Source of the DNA: Trebonia sp.
GTDB lineage: Bacteria > Actinomycetota > Actinomycetes > Streptosporangiales > Streptosporangiaceae
DNA length: 19,859 nucleotides
Direction of reading: 5' to 3'
NCBI GenBank assembly: GCA_030038035.1
Contig: JASHPP010000175.1
Coordinates: 1-19,859, forward strand
Shown here piece after piece: positions 1-10,004 of the stretch. The position numbers and the translations under genes are program-made. Position 1 is the stretch's first letter, and each line of letters starts with the position of its first letter. The notes beneath the pieces were generated by a model that saw only the letters and a list, made by a program, of their open reading frames with translations, had not been told where the DNA came from and did not search any database.

Positions 1-1
1 C

Positions 2-16
2 GCGCTACGCTAGCGC
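2..16. repeat. Short inverted repeat at the window edge
   Basis: GCGCTA (2-7) and TAGCGC (11-16) are perfect complements around a three-base centre. It may be the terminator of a gene lying outside the window, or an operator for the permease gene that follows. Nothing else could be recognised in the first 121 bases except a possible -10 sequence, TAAGCT at 109-114, seven bases before the permease start codon. Confidence 0.3.
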
Positions 17-121
17 ACGGGAGACATGCCATGCCTGAAACGCGCAATCGGACCCGGGCCGGACGACAACTGGCTCAAACTGGATGAACGCTGATCACCG
101 GCTGAGCGTAAGCTAATCGTT

Positions 122-1027
122 GTGCTGGTAAGCCTGACCGCCGCCCTCGTCGCCGCGCTGTTCTACGGGATCGCCTCGGTGATGCAGGCGGTTGCCGTCC
201 GCGAGGCAAGTAACCGGGCGACCGAGGACGCCGCCGGGCGCGTCGACCCCGGCCTCGTCCCGCGGATGCTGCGGCAGTGGCGGTTCGTGGCCAGCCTGTG
301 CCTGGACCTCCTCGGCTTCATCGCGCAGCTGATCGCGCTGCAGCGGCTGCCGCTGTTCGCGGTCCAGGCGATAGTGGCGGCCAACCTCGCGGTGATCGCG
401 GTCGTGGCGTCGCTGGTTATCGGGGTGGCGCTGTCCTGGCGTGAGTGGCTCGCCGTGGCCGGCGTCGTCGCCGGAGTCGGTCTGCTCGGAAGTTCGGCCG
501 GGGCCGAGGGGGCAAGCGCGGCGGGGGCCGTGTTCAAGATCGCGCTGATCGTGGCCGTCGCGGGGCTGGGGATCTGCGGCGTCGTCGCCGCCCGGCTGCG
601 CGATCCGGCGCGCACCCTGCTGCTCGGGGTGGTGGCCGGGCTCGGCTACGGCGTGCTCGGCATCGCGGCGCGGGTGCTCAACGGCTTCGAGCCGCTCACC
701 CTGGTGCGCGATCCGGCCGCCTACGCGGTCGCGGCGGCGGGCATCGTGTCGTTCGTCTTCTACACCACGGCGCTTGAGGGCGGCAGCGTGACGGTCGCGA
801 CGGCGGCGGTCGTGCTGGCCGAGACACTCCCGCCGGCGATCATCGGGGTGGTATTCCTCGGCGATAAGACCAGGCCAGGGCTTGAGCCGGCCGCGGTGGC
901 CGGCTTCCTGCTCGCGGTGACCAGCGCGCTCATGCTGGCGCGATTCGGCGAGGCGGAGCACGCCACCCGTGATAAAACGCCCGGGTCCACCGCCGACGCG
1001 GCGGCGGGCGCCATGAGCGGCCCCTGA
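122..1027 (+). CDS. DMT/EamA-like integral membrane permease
   Basis: A 301-residue, very hydrophobic protein with about nine or ten membrane segments (for example near residues 3-25, 52-70, 74-98, 104-122, 136-157, 165-185, 198-216, 220-245 and 256-274) and almost no soluble part apart from a polar C-terminal tail from about residue 275. The length and segment pattern fit the drug/metabolite transporter superfamily, whose members move small metabolites across the cytoplasmic membrane. The substrate cannot be told from sequence. The GTG start has no clear Shine-Dalgarno, but TAAGCT lies seven bases upstream, so the mRNA may be leaderless. It precedes pyrG by 128 bases and is probably a separate transcription unit. 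A NIPA-like or other ten-helix permease family is possible. Confidence 0.7.
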   Translation: MLVSLTAALVAALFYGIASVMQAVAVREASNRATEDAAGRVDPGLVPRMLRQWRFVASLCLDLLGFIAQLIALQRLPLFAVQAIVAANLAVIAVVASLVIGVALSWREWLAVAGVVAGVGLLGSSAGAEGASAAGAVFKIALIVAVAGLGICGVVAARLRDPARTLLLGVVAGLGYGVLGIAARVLNGFEPLTLVRDPAAYAVAAAGIVSFVFYTTALEGGSVTVATAAVVLAETLPPAIIGVVFLGDKTRPGLEPAAVAGFLLAVTSALMLARFGEAEHATRDKTPGSTADAAAGAMSGP

Positions 1028-1047
1028 CGGTTAGAACTGAAGGTTAA

Positions 1048-3476
<2,429 letters not shown>

Positions 3477-3512
3477 GGGGGCCGCCGGGGCGCGAGCAGA
3501 ATCGAGGATCTC

Positions 3513-4628
3513 ATGAAGGTCGGCGTCCCCCGCGAAGTCAAGAACCACGAGTACCGGGTGGCGATCACCCCGGCAGGGGTGCACGAGCTGGTCCGGGACG
3601 GCCACGAGGTGTTTGTCGAGGCGGGCGCCGGGCAGGGATCGCTGTTGCCTGACGAGGACTTCACCGCCGCCGGGGCGAAGATCCTCAAGGCCGCCGACGA
3701 TGTATGGGGGACGGCGGACCTGATCCTCAAGGTCAAGGAGCCGGTCACGGAGGAGTACCCGCGCATGCGCCCCGGACAGGTGCTCTTCACCTACCTGCAC
3801 CTGGCCGCGTCCCGGGAGTGCACCGACGCGCTGCTGTCCCGTGGCGTCACCGCGATCGCCTACGAGACCGTGCAGCTCGCGGACGGCTCGCTGCCGCTGC
3901 TCGCCCCGATGTCCGAGGTCGCGGGCCGGATGGCGCCGCAGGTCGGCGCGCACCACCTGCAGCGCGACGGCGGCGGCCGCGGCGTCCTGATGGGCGGCGT
4001 GTCCGGCGTGTACGCGGCGAAGGTCGTGGTGATCGGGGCCGGGGTCTCGGGGATGAACGCGGCGGCGATCTCGCTCGGCATGCAGGCCGAGGTCCTGCTG
4101 CTCGACAGGAACGTCGCGCGGCTGCGCAGCGCGGACGCGATCTACCAGGGGCACTGCCAGACCGTGACGTCCAACGCCTACGAGATCGAGCGCGCGGTCA
4201 TCGACGCCGACCTCGTGATCGGCGCGGTGCTCGTGCCGGGCGCGAAGGCGCCCAAGCTGGTCAGCAACGAGCTGGTGTCGCGCATGCTGCCCGGCTCTGT
4301 GCTCGTCGACATCTCGATCGACCAGGGCGGCTGCTTCGAGGACTCGCGCCCGACGACCCACGCCGAGCCGACGTACCGTGTGCACGACTCGCTGTTCTAC
4401 TGCGTCGCGAACATGCCAGGCGCGGTGCCGCACACCTCCACGTACGCGCTCACCAACGTCACGGTGCCGTACGCGGTGGAGATCGCCAACCGCGGCTGGC
4501 GCGACGCGCTGCGCGCCGACCCGGCGCTCGCCCTCGGCCTGAACACCTACGAGGGCGCGGTCACGTGCGCCCCGGTCGCCGAAGCGCACAATCTCCCGTA
4601 CACCCCAACAGCGGCGGTCCTCGCCTGA
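3513..4628 (+). CDS. ald: L-alanine dehydrogenase
   Basis: Catalyses the reversible NAD-dependent deamination of L-alanine to pyruvate and ammonia. The protein is 371 residues, the standard length, and begins [10 protein letters not shown]. Residues that match the well-studied mycobacterial enzyme are present: Arg15, Lys75, His96 (in TYLHLA) and Asp270 (in DISIDQGG). The Rossmann-fold NAD loop GAGVSG is at 175-180. A GAGG Shine-Dalgarno lies at 3504-3507 before the ATG. It follows the Nudix gene by 36 bases in the same direction and may share its transcript. In many actinobacteria ald lies elsewhere; its place between the Nudix gene and xerD also occurs in Streptomyces. Confidence 0.96.
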   Translation: MKVGVPREVKNHEYRVAITPAGVHELVRDGHEVFVEAGAGQGSLLPDEDFTAAGAKILKAADDVWGTADLILKVKEPVTEEYPRMRPGQVLFTYLHLAASRECTDALLSRGVTAIAYETVQLADGSLPLLAPMSEVAGRMAPQVGAHHLQRDGGGRGVLMGGVSGVYAAKVVVIGAGVSGMNAAAISLGMQAEVLLLDRNVARLRSADAIYQGHCQTVTSNAYEIERAVIDADLVIGAVLVPGAKAPKLVSNELVSRMLPGSVLVDISIDQGGCFEDSRPTTHAEPTYRVHDSLFYCVANMPGAVPHTSTYALTNVTVPYAVEIANRGWRDALRADPALALGLNTYEGAVTCAPVAEAHNLPYTPTAAVLA

Positions 4629-4760
4629 CCATCCCCGCCGAACGCGCCGGCCCCCACGAGCCTCACAACTCGCCCGTCCCGTGCCGCCCGTCCCCTGCCG
4701 CCGCCCGCCCCTGCCAGGCCACTCCACAAACGTCACATCCACCACATGTGCCCACTTCGC
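4629..4760 (+). terminator. C-rich, G-poor stretch after ald, possible Rho-dependent termination region
   Basis: The first part of the 270-base gap between ald and xerD has a strong strand bias: in 4681-4740 I count 33 C and 12 G, and the bias continues on both sides. No stable hairpin follows ald. A C-over-G bubble of this kind is the sequence signature of Rho loading sites. This is compositional evidence only. Confidence 0.3.
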
Positions 4761-4822
4761 ACACTCCTTGCATGGACAAACCGGGCATTCCGGGCGCTAA
4801 AAGGTCACAGAGTGTGCAAAGT
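4754..4822. repeat. Long imperfect inverted repeat upstream of xerD
   Basis: The 17 bases at 4754-4770 (ACTTCGCACACTCCTTG) match the reverse complement of 4806-4822 at 14 of 17 positions, with the perfect 8-bp core GCACACTC / GAGTGTGC. The arms are separated by 35 bases. They could be paired half-sites for a regulator or a long stem. A separate 8-bp palindrome, CACATGTG, lies just upstream at 4743-4750. Confidence 0.5.
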
Positions 4823-4886
4823 CGCACTCGCGGGACTCCCCGGGGCGTAAGGGACCTCCAACCGCGCCCGTTGTGTCTCCAGGCCT

Positions 4887-4892
4887 TACGAT
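4887..4892 (+). promoter_or_regulatory. -10-like hexamer of a probable leaderless xerD
   Basis: TACGAT ends six bases before the GTG start codon of xerD, and no Shine-Dalgarno is present. That spacing places the transcription start at or within a base or two of the start codon, as in leaderless actinobacterial mRNAs. No convincing -35 is visible. Confidence 0.4.
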
Positions 4893-4898
4893 CGCTTC

Positions 4899-5834
4899 GT
4901 GATCAGCGTCGCCGGCGCGGTGCGCGAGTACCTGCAGTACCTCGTCGTGGAGCGCGGGCTGGCGGCGAACACCGTCGAGTCCTACCGCCGGGACCTGCGG
5001 CGGTATGCGGACCTGCTGGCCGCGCACGGCAAGGACGCGCTCGGCGACGTGGTCACCGCGGACGTCGCCGCATTCCTCGGCGCGCTGCGGATGGGGGATG
5101 CGGAACACCCGCCGCTGGCCGTGAGTTCGGCGGGCCGGGCGGTGGTCGCTGTCCGCGGGCTGCACGCTTTCGCGCTCGCGCAGGGGATGTGCGCCGACGA
5201 CCCGGCTCGCGGCGTCGCGCCGCCCGCGCCGCCCAGGCGGCTCCCGAAGGCGATCAGCGTCGGCGAGGTGGAGCGACTGCTCGAGGCGGCGGGATCGACC
5301 GAGGATCCCGATCCGCGGGTGCTGCGGGATCGTGCGCTCCTTGAGTTCCTGTACGGGACCGGCGCCCGCATCTCCGAGGCGGTCGGCCTGGACATCGACG
5401 ACCTCGACCTCGCCGCCGACCCCGAGGTGCTGCTGTCCGGCAAGGGCGGCAAGCAGCGGTTCGTTCCCGTGGGCAGCTACGCCGCCCGCGCGCTTGCGGC
5501 GTACCTGGTCCGCGGCCGTCCCGCGCTGGCCGCCGCGGCCAGGAGAAAGGCGACGCCGGCGGTGTTCCTGAACGCCCGCGGCGGCCGGCTCACTCGGCAG
5601 GGAGCGTGGGGCGTGCTGGGGGAAGCGGCGGACCGCTGCGCAATATCGGGGGTCTCCCCGCATACTCTGCGGCACAGTTTTGCCACCCACCTGCTTGATG
5701 GCGGTGCCGATATCCGGGTCGTGCAGGAATTGCTCGGACATGCCTCGGTCACGACCACACAGGTCTACACTCTGGTGACGGTGGACAAGCTCAGAGAGGT
5801 CTACGCCGCCGCGCACCCGAGGGCACTCGGCTGA
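4899..5834 (+). CDS. xerD: Site-specific tyrosine recombinase XerD
   Basis: A 311-residue tyrosine recombinase that, with XerC, resolves chromosome dimers at dif. The N-terminal SAM-like core-binding domain spans about residues 3-95 ([19 protein letters not shown]). The catalytic domain contains the complete active-site set: Arg157 (GTGARISE), Lys182 or Lys185 (GKGGKQR), His255 and Arg258 (HTLRH), His281 (LGHAS) and the nucleophile Tyr290 (TTQVYT). The length and the [15 protein letters not shown] motif are typical of chromosomal XerC/XerD proteins rather than phage integrases. Position next to parA and scpAB, as in M. tuberculosis (Rv1701), supports XerD. The GTG start lacks a Shine-Dalgarno and is probably leaderless. 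Confidence 0.93.
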   Translation: MISVAGAVREYLQYLVVERGLAANTVESYRRDLRRYADLLAAHGKDALGDVVTADVAAFLGALRMGDAEHPPLAVSSAGRAVVAVRGLHAFALAQGMCADDPARGVAPPAPPRRLPKAISVGEVERLLEAAGSTEDPDPRVLRDRALLEFLYGTGARISEAVGLDIDDLDLAADPEVLLSGKGGKQRFVPVGSYAARALAAYLVRGRPALAAAARRKATPAVFLNARGGRLTRQGAWGVLGEAADRCAISGVSPHTLRHSFATHLLDGGADIRVVQELLGHASVTTTQVYTLVTVDKLREVYAAAHPRALG

Positions 5835-5865
5835 CCGTAACGGGTAAATTATCCGGCGCTTACGG
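5835..5865 (+). terminator. Compound hairpin directly after xerD
   Basis: CCGTAA (5835-5840) pairs with TTACGG (5860-5865), and inside it CGGGTA (5841-5846) pairs with TATCCG (5850-5855) with one G-T pair and a three-base loop. Four bases bulge on the 3' side. The hairpin starts at the first base after the xerD stop codon. There is no T run, which is common in actinobacterial terminators. Confidence 0.45.
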
Positions 5866-5874
5866 CGCGTTGGC

Positions 5875-5903
5875 TTGCCCCCGCCTATTGCGGGGCCTAG
5901 AGT
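5875..5903 (+). promoter_or_regulatory. Promoter of the parA-scpAB cluster with an inverted repeat in its spacer
   Basis: TTGCCC (5875-5880), a 17-base spacer and TAGAGT (5898-5903) form a plausible housekeeping promoter about 40 bases before the parA start. The spacer holds CCCCGC (5879-5884) and GCGGGG (5890-5895), a perfect 6-bp inverted repeat with loop CTATT. A protein bound there would block the promoter. Alternatively the hairpin is a second terminator for xerD. Confidence 0.45.
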
Positions 5904-5945
5904 CCCGAACTGTTCGCGACCTCTAGCCGCGGGAGGATCTTACTG

Positions 5946-6839
5946 GTGGCCGCATCTCGCGTAATAGAGCTTCTACCAGGGGACATAGGGCCGACGGGAC
6001 GTCCGCTGCCCGCGTTCCCTGACCCCAAGCCGCTGACCGAGCACGGCCCGGCGCGCATCGTCGCGATCTGCAACCAGAAGGGCGGCGTCGGGAAGACCAC
6101 GACGACCATCAACCTCGGCGCGGCCCTCGCCGAGCAGGGGCGGCGGCTGCTGCTCGTGGACTTCGACCCGCAGGGCGCGCTGTCCGTCGGGCTCGGCATC
6201 CAGCCGCACGACATCGACAGCACCGTGTACAACCTGCTGATGGAGCGGGACGTGCAGGCGCGCGATGTGCTCTTCAAGACCAGCGTCGAGGGCATGGACC
6301 TGCTGCCAAGTAACATCGACCTGTCCGGCGCAGAGGTGCAGCTGGTACACGAGGTCGGCCGCGAATTCGTGCTCGGCGGCACGCTCAAATCCGTCGTGCC
6401 GGACTACGACCACATCCTGATCGACTGCCAGCCGTCGCTCGGCCTGCTGACGATCAATGCGCTCGCGTGCGCTGACAGCGTGCTTATCCCGCTGGAATGC
6501 GAGTACTTCGCGATGCGCGGCGTGGCCCTGCTCATGGAGACCATCGACAAGGTGCAGCAGCGGCTCAATCCGAAACTCGTGATCGATGGTCTCTTGGGCA
6601 CCATGTATGACTCTCGTACCTTGCACACCAGGGAAGTGCTCGGCAGCATCGTAAATGGCTTTGGTGACAAGGTTTTTCATACGGTGATCAACCGCACAGT
6701 GCGGTTCCCGGACGCTACCGTTGCAGGTGAGCCCATTACGAGCTTTGACTCCGCGTCGATGGGGGCTAGTTCCTACCGTGAGCTCGCCAAGGAGGTACTA
6801 GAGCGGTGGCGGCAGGCAGGGGACGGTCACGCCGGGTAA
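5946..6839 (+). CDS. parA: ParA/Soj-family partition ATPase (orphan)
   Basis: A 297-residue ParA-family ATPase. After a roughly 35-residue N-terminal extension comes the deviant Walker A motif KGGVGKT at 45-51, with the signature lysine of the MinD/ParA class, then the Walker A' sequence DFDPQGALS and IDCQPSLG for Walker B. It probably dimerises on nucleoid DNA in an ATP-dependent way. No parB or parS site lies beside it; instead scpA and scpB follow, as in M. tuberculosis Rv1708-Rv1710, which suggests a role in chromosome organisation separate from the origin-proximal parAB. The GTG start has a good Shine-Dalgarno, GGAGG at 5932-5936. The 3' end overlaps the next gene by 34 bases. Confidence 0.9.
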   Translation: MAASRVIELLPGDIGPTGRPLPAFPDPKPLTEHGPARIVAICNQKGGVGKTTTTINLGAALAEQGRRLLLVDFDPQGALSVGLGIQPHDIDSTVYNLLMERDVQARDVLFKTSVEGMDLLPSNIDLSGAEVQLVHEVGREFVLGGTLKSVVPDYDHILIDCQPSLGLLTINALACADSVLIPLECEYFAMRGVALLMETIDKVQQRLNPKLVIDGLLGTMYDSRTLHTREVLGSIVNGFGDKVFHTVINRTVRFPDATVAGEPITSFDSASMGASSYRELAKEVLERWRQAGDGHAG

Positions 6840-7261
6840 GCATTCCCGGGGTCGCGGAACTCCTGCGCCCCGCCGCGCCTGGTCCAGTCGCCTCAGATGA
6901 ACGCCAAGCGACTGGCAGGGAAAAGCACGATCAGAAGATTACCGTCTACCTGTCGGCGGCCGAGCTGCTCGATGTGGAGCAGGCACGGCTCGCGCTCCGC
7001 CGGTACGGGTTCGTGATCGACCGCGGTCGCCTGGTCCGGGAGGCGATCGCCATCCTGCTCGCAGACCTCGACGCGCGGGGCAAGGACAGCCTGGTGGCCC
7101 GGCGCGTGCGCGCCAGCCTCGACGGGGGGACTGACGGGAGCCCGGTGCTCGGGCCCGGCCCGAACGGAGCGCCCGGGGCGCCCGGGGCGCCCGGGGCGGC
7201 CGCCCCTAACGGGAGGGCGGCGGACGACGCCGCGAGTCCGCTACCGTCGTTAGCGTGGTGA
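6806..7261 (+). CDS. Small conserved actinobacterial protein, possible DNA-binding ParA partner
   Basis: A 151-residue protein of unknown function that sits between parA and scpA in actinobacteria. The conserved part is about residues 38-108: HDQKITVYLSAAELLDVEQ, then RYGFVIDRGRLVREAIA. A short beta strand followed by two helices, with a basic face, recalls ribbon-helix-helix DNA-binding proteins such as the small partners of ParA ATPases, but I do not see a decisive signature. The N terminus is basic and disordered. The C terminus is Gly/Ala/Pro-rich and contains a triple GAP repeat encoded by 9-bp units. The GTG start inside the end of parA has GGAGG at 6791-6795. The gene overlaps scpA by seven bases. 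Confidence 0.8.
   Translation: MAAGRGRSRRVSIPGVAELLRPAAPGPVASDERQATGREKHDQKITVYLSAAELLDVEQARLALRRYGFVIDRGRLVREAIAILLADLDARGKDSLVARRVRASLDGGTDGSPVLGPGPNGAPGAPGAPGAAAPNGRAADDAASPLPSLAW
7169..7195 (+). repeat. Three 9-bp tandem repeats within the small protein gene
   Basis: The unit GCGCCCGGG occurs three times in a row and encodes the run GAPGAPGAP near the C terminus. Because the unit is nine bases, changes in copy number keep the frame. Confidence 0.85.
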
Positions 7262-8136
7262 CGAGCGCAGGTGGCACGGTGACGGGCGATCCGGTGGCTG
7301 GCGAGGCGGGCGATGCGCCGCGCGGCGCGGGCGCCTTCGAGGTGCACCTGGACGTCTTCGAGGGGCCGTTCGATCTGCTGCTCGCGCTTATCTCCAAGCA
7401 CAAGCTGGACATCACGGAGGTGGCGCTGTCCCGCGTCACCGACGAGTTCATCGCCTACATCGGCGAGCGCTCAGGCGGCTGGGACCTGGACCAGGTGAGC
7501 TACTTCCTCGTGGTCGCGGCCACGCTGCTCGACCTCAAGGCGGCGCGGCTGCTGCCGTCGGGTGAGGTGGAGGACGAGGAGGACCTGGCGCTGCTCGAGG
7601 CCAGGGACCTGCTGTTCGCCCGGCTGCTGCAATACCGCGCCTACAAGGAGGCGTCGGCCGTGTTCGCCGGGCGGATGGCAGCGGCCGCGCGGCGCTTCCC
7701 GCGCCGCGTGCCGCTTGAGCCGCGATTTGCCGAACTGCTCCCTGAGGTGCTGTTCACGATCGGCCCGCAGGAGTTCGCGGCGCTGGCCGCGCGGGCGATG
7801 ACCCCCAAGGCGCCCCCGGTCGTGCCGACGGAACACATCCACGCGCCGTTCATCTCGGTCCAGGACCAGGCGGTGCTCCTCGCCGACCGGCTGCGCGGCC
7901 TGGGCCGGGCCAGCTTCCGACAGCTCACCGCGGGCGCGAGCGGGAACTACGAGGTCATCGCCTCCTTCCTCGCCCTGCTTGAGCTGTTCCGCGAGGAGAT
8001 GGTCACATTCGACCAGGTGGCGCCGCTCGGCGAACTGTATGTGAGCTGGATCGGCGCCGACCGCGAGGTTGTGCTATCGGCGCCGGGAGCGGGTAGCGTC
8101 AAGGCACCGACGGAAAGCGAAGAAGACTACAGATGA
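7255..8136 (+). CDS. scpA: Segregation and condensation protein A (kleisin)
   Basis: The kleisin subunit that bridges the Smc ATPase heads in the Smc-ScpAB condensin complex. The 293-residue protein has a short variable N terminus, then the family hallmark FEGPFDLLLALISKHKLDI at about residues 35-53. A central helical region binds ScpB (YFLVVAATLLDLKAARLLP), and a C-terminal winged-helix domain contacts the Smc head (about residues 225-275, FRQLTAGASGNYEVIASFLALLEL region). GTG codons at 7255 and 7258 are both possible starts; there is no clear Shine-Dalgarno, and coupling to the upstream gene, which it overlaps by seven bases, is likely. Its stop overlaps the scpB start in an ATGA junction. 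Confidence 0.95.
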   Translation: MVTSAGGTVTGDPVAGEAGDAPRGAGAFEVHLDVFEGPFDLLLALISKHKLDITEVALSRVTDEFIAYIGERSGGWDLDQVSYFLVVAATLLDLKAARLLPSGEVEDEEDLALLEARDLLFARLLQYRAYKEASAVFAGRMAAAARRFPRRVPLEPRFAELLPEVLFTIGPQEFAALAARAMTPKAPPVVPTEHIHAPFISVQDQAVLLADRLRGLGRASFRQLTAGASGNYEVIASFLALLELFREEMVTFDQVAPLGELYVSWIGADREVVLSAPGAGSVKAPTESEEDYR

Positions 8137-8744
8137 CCACCGACGTGACGGGGGAGCGCGCGGACTCCGGCGATGAGTCCGGCCCCGGCGGCGGCCCCAG
8201 CCTGCGCGCCTGCCTGGAGGCGATCCTGCTCGTCGCGGACGAGCCGGTACCCGAGGTGGTGCTCGCGCAGGTGCTCGAGCGGCCGCGGGACGAGGTAGCC
8301 GAGGGCCTGCGCGCACTGGCCGCGGAGTACACGGCCGACGGCCGGGGTTTCGACCTGCGCGAGATCGCGGGCGGCTGGCGCTTTTACACCCGGGAGGACT
8401 GCGCGCCGCTCGTGGAGCGTTTCGTCAGGGACGGCCAGGAGGTCCGGCTGACCCAGGCCGCGCTCGAGACGCTGGCGGTGATCGCCTACCGGCAGCCGGT
8501 CAGCCGGGCGCGGGTCTCGGCGGTGCGCGGGGTCAACTGCGACGGGGTGATCAGGACGCTGGTGCTGCGCGGGCTGGTCGAGGACTCGGGGACCGATCCG
8601 CAGACGGGCGCGATCCTGTACCGCACCACCGGCTATTTCCTTGAGCGGCTTGGCGTGGCGAGCCTGGACGACCTGCCCGACCTCGCGCCGTTCCTGCCGG
8701 AGAACATCGAGGACATCGAGGACCATGAGCGGACGCGGGCGTAA
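8133..8744 (+). CDS. scpB: Segregation and condensation protein B
   Basis: A 203-residue ScpB, the dimeric winged-helix partner of ScpA in the Smc complex. Two tandem winged-helix domains are visible: about residues 25-100 (LRACLEAILLVADEPV start) and 105-180, the second with the family signature LTQAALETLAVIAYRQPVSR followed by IRGV-like VRGVNCDGVIRTL. The acidic C-terminal tail (ENIEDIEDHE) is common in actinobacterial ScpB. The ATG lies within an ATGA overlap with scpA and the 3' end overlaps rluB by 20 bases, so scpA, scpB and rluB are almost certainly cotranscribed and coupled. Confidence 0.95.
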   Translation: MTTDVTGERADSGDESGPGGGPSLRACLEAILLVADEPVPEVVLAQVLERPRDEVAEGLRALAAEYTADGRGFDLREIAGGWRFYTREDCAPLVERFVRDGQEVRLTQAALETLAVIAYRQPVSRARVSAVRGVNCDGVIRTLVLRGLVEDSGTDPQTGAILYRTTGYFLERLGVASLDDLPDLAPFLPENIEDIEDHERTRA

Positions 8745-9606
8745 CAGGCCTCCGGCCCGTCGCGGCTCGCGGGCGGCGGGACCGGCCTCGCGCGCACGCG
8801 GCGGTGGCTACCACGACCATGACGACGCGGACGACGACTGGGGCGGTCCCGAAGGCGAGCGCGACGACCTCACGGACGTGCCCGGCGGGGTCAGGCTGCA
8901 GAAGGTGCTCGCGGCGGCCGGCGTGGGCAGCCGACGGCAGTGCGAGGAGCTGATCGGCGCCGGGCGCGTCGAGGTGGACGGGCAGACCGTCCGCCGCTTC
9001 GGCGCCAGGGTGGATCCCGAGCACCAGGTGATCCGCGTCGACGGCAAGCGCATCCCCTCCCGGCAGGACGTGGTGTACCTGGCGTTCAACAAGCCGCCGA
9101 AGGTGATGACCGCGATGTCCGACGACCGCGGCCGGCGCACGATCACGGATTTCCTCGGCGATCATGCCGAGCGGCTGTTCCACGTGGGCAGGCTCGACTA
9201 CGACACCGAAGGCCTGATGCTGCTCACCAACGACGGCGAACTTGCCCACCGGCTCGCCCACCCGAGCTACGAGGTCGCCAAGACCTACCTGGCGGACGTG
9301 CCTGGCCCGGTCCCGCGTGACCTGGGCCGGCGGCTGGCCACGGGCATCGAGCTCGAGGACGGGGTCGCCATCGCGGACGGGTTCCGGGTGCTCGAGCAGG
9401 CGGGCTCGCGCGCGCTCGTGGAGATCACGCTGCATGAGGGCCGCAAGCATATTGTCCGCCGGATGCTCGCCGAGGCGGGGCACCCGGTCTCCCGCCTGGT
9501 CCGCGTCAGCGTGGGCCCTGTCAGGCTGGGGAACCTGCGGCCGGGCGCGACCCGCGATCTCACCACCAGGGAAATCGGTGAGCTGTACGCCGCTGTCGGC
9601 CTGTAG
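8725..9606 (+). CDS. rluB: 23S rRNA pseudouridine synthase, RluB family
   Basis: A 293-residue RsuA/RluB-type pseudouridine synthase, which isomerises a specific uridine in rRNA. After an Arg/Gly-rich and then Asp-rich N-terminal tail (residues 1-52) comes an S4 RNA-binding domain at about 56-100 (VRLQKVLAAAGVGSRRQCEE). The catalytic domain has FNKPPKVMT and the active-site aspartate Asp158 in GRLDYDTEGL, followed by LLTNDG and HEGRKHIVRRM. The ATG at 8725 was chosen because an upstream ATG in the same frame (8641) only adds a low-complexity Ser/Arg shadow of scpB. Assignment to RluB (U2605 of 23S rRNA, E. coli numbering) rests on family and on the conserved position after scpB. Confidence 0.92.
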   Translation: MSGRGRNRPPARRGSRAAGPASRARGGGYHDHDDADDDWGGPEGERDDLTDVPGGVRLQKVLAAAGVGSRRQCEELIGAGRVEVDGQTVRRFGARVDPEHQVIRVDGKRIPSRQDVVYLAFNKPPKVMTAMSDDRGRRTITDFLGDHAERLFHVGRLDYDTEGLMLLTNDGELAHRLAHPSYEVAKTYLADVPGPVPRDLGRRLATGIELEDGVAIADGFRVLEQAGSRALVEITLHEGRKHIVRRMLAEAGHPVSRLVRVSVGPVRLGNLRPGATRDLTTREIGELYAAVGL

Positions 9607-9641
9607 CATGCGGGCCGGGAAGAAACCGAGGAGTTGAGCAC

Positions 9642-10004
9642 GTGACAGTCCGGGCCATTCGCGGGGCGATCCAGGTCGACGCCAACGACAGGGACGCCAT
9701 CCTGGAGGGCACCGCGGAGCTCGTGTCCGCGGTGCTGAGCCGCAACGACCTGACCACCGACGACGTGATCAGCGTGCTGTTCACGATGACCCAGGACCTG
9801 ACCGCCGAGTTTCCCGCGCTCGCCGCCCGCAAGCTCGGCTTTCACGCCGTGCCGCTCATCTGCGCGACCGAGATCCCCGTGCCCGGCGCGATGCCCCGCG
9901 TGGTGCGGTTGATGGCGCACGTGGAGACCGACCGTCCGCGCGCGGAGATCCAGCACGTGTACCTGCGTGGCGCCGCCGCGCTACGGCTGGACATCGCGCA
10001 GTGA
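9642..10004 (+). CDS. aroH: Chorismate mutase, AroH type
   Basis: A 120-residue monofunctional chorismate mutase of the trimeric AroH class, converting chorismate to prephenate on the way to phenylalanine and tyrosine. The active-site residues known from the B. subtilis enzyme are present with an offset of at most one: Arg7 (VRAIRGA), Cys74, Glu77 (CATEIPV), Arg89 (PRVVRLM) and Tyr107 (HVYLRGA). The GTG start has a strong Shine-Dalgarno, GAGGAG at 9628-9633. The gene follows rluB after 35 bases and overlaps tyrA by four bases (GTGA), so its product prephenate is made beside the enzyme that consumes it. Confidence 0.95.
   Translation: MTVRAIRGAIQVDANDRDAILEGTAELVSAVLSRNDLTTDDVISVLFTMTQDLTAEFPALAARKLGFHAVPLICATEIPVPGAMPRVVRLMAHVETDRPRAEIQHVYLRGAAALRLDIAQ

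Noticed and set aside
113..961. Long open frame on the minus strand opposite the permease gene
   Set aside because: Arg/His/Asp-rich with no domain character; it is the usual antisense shadow of a GC-rich gene, and the plus strand gives a clear membrane protein.
4759..4817. CIRCE-like heat-shock operator in GCACACTC/GAGTGTGC
   Set aside because: The HrcA site has GCACTC and GAGTGC arms nine bases apart; here the arms differ and the core spacing is 43 bases.
8641..8724. ATG 8641 as the rluB start
   Set aside because: It adds a Ser/Arg/Thr shadow of scpB. ATG 8725 gives a normal N terminus and a 20-base overlap.
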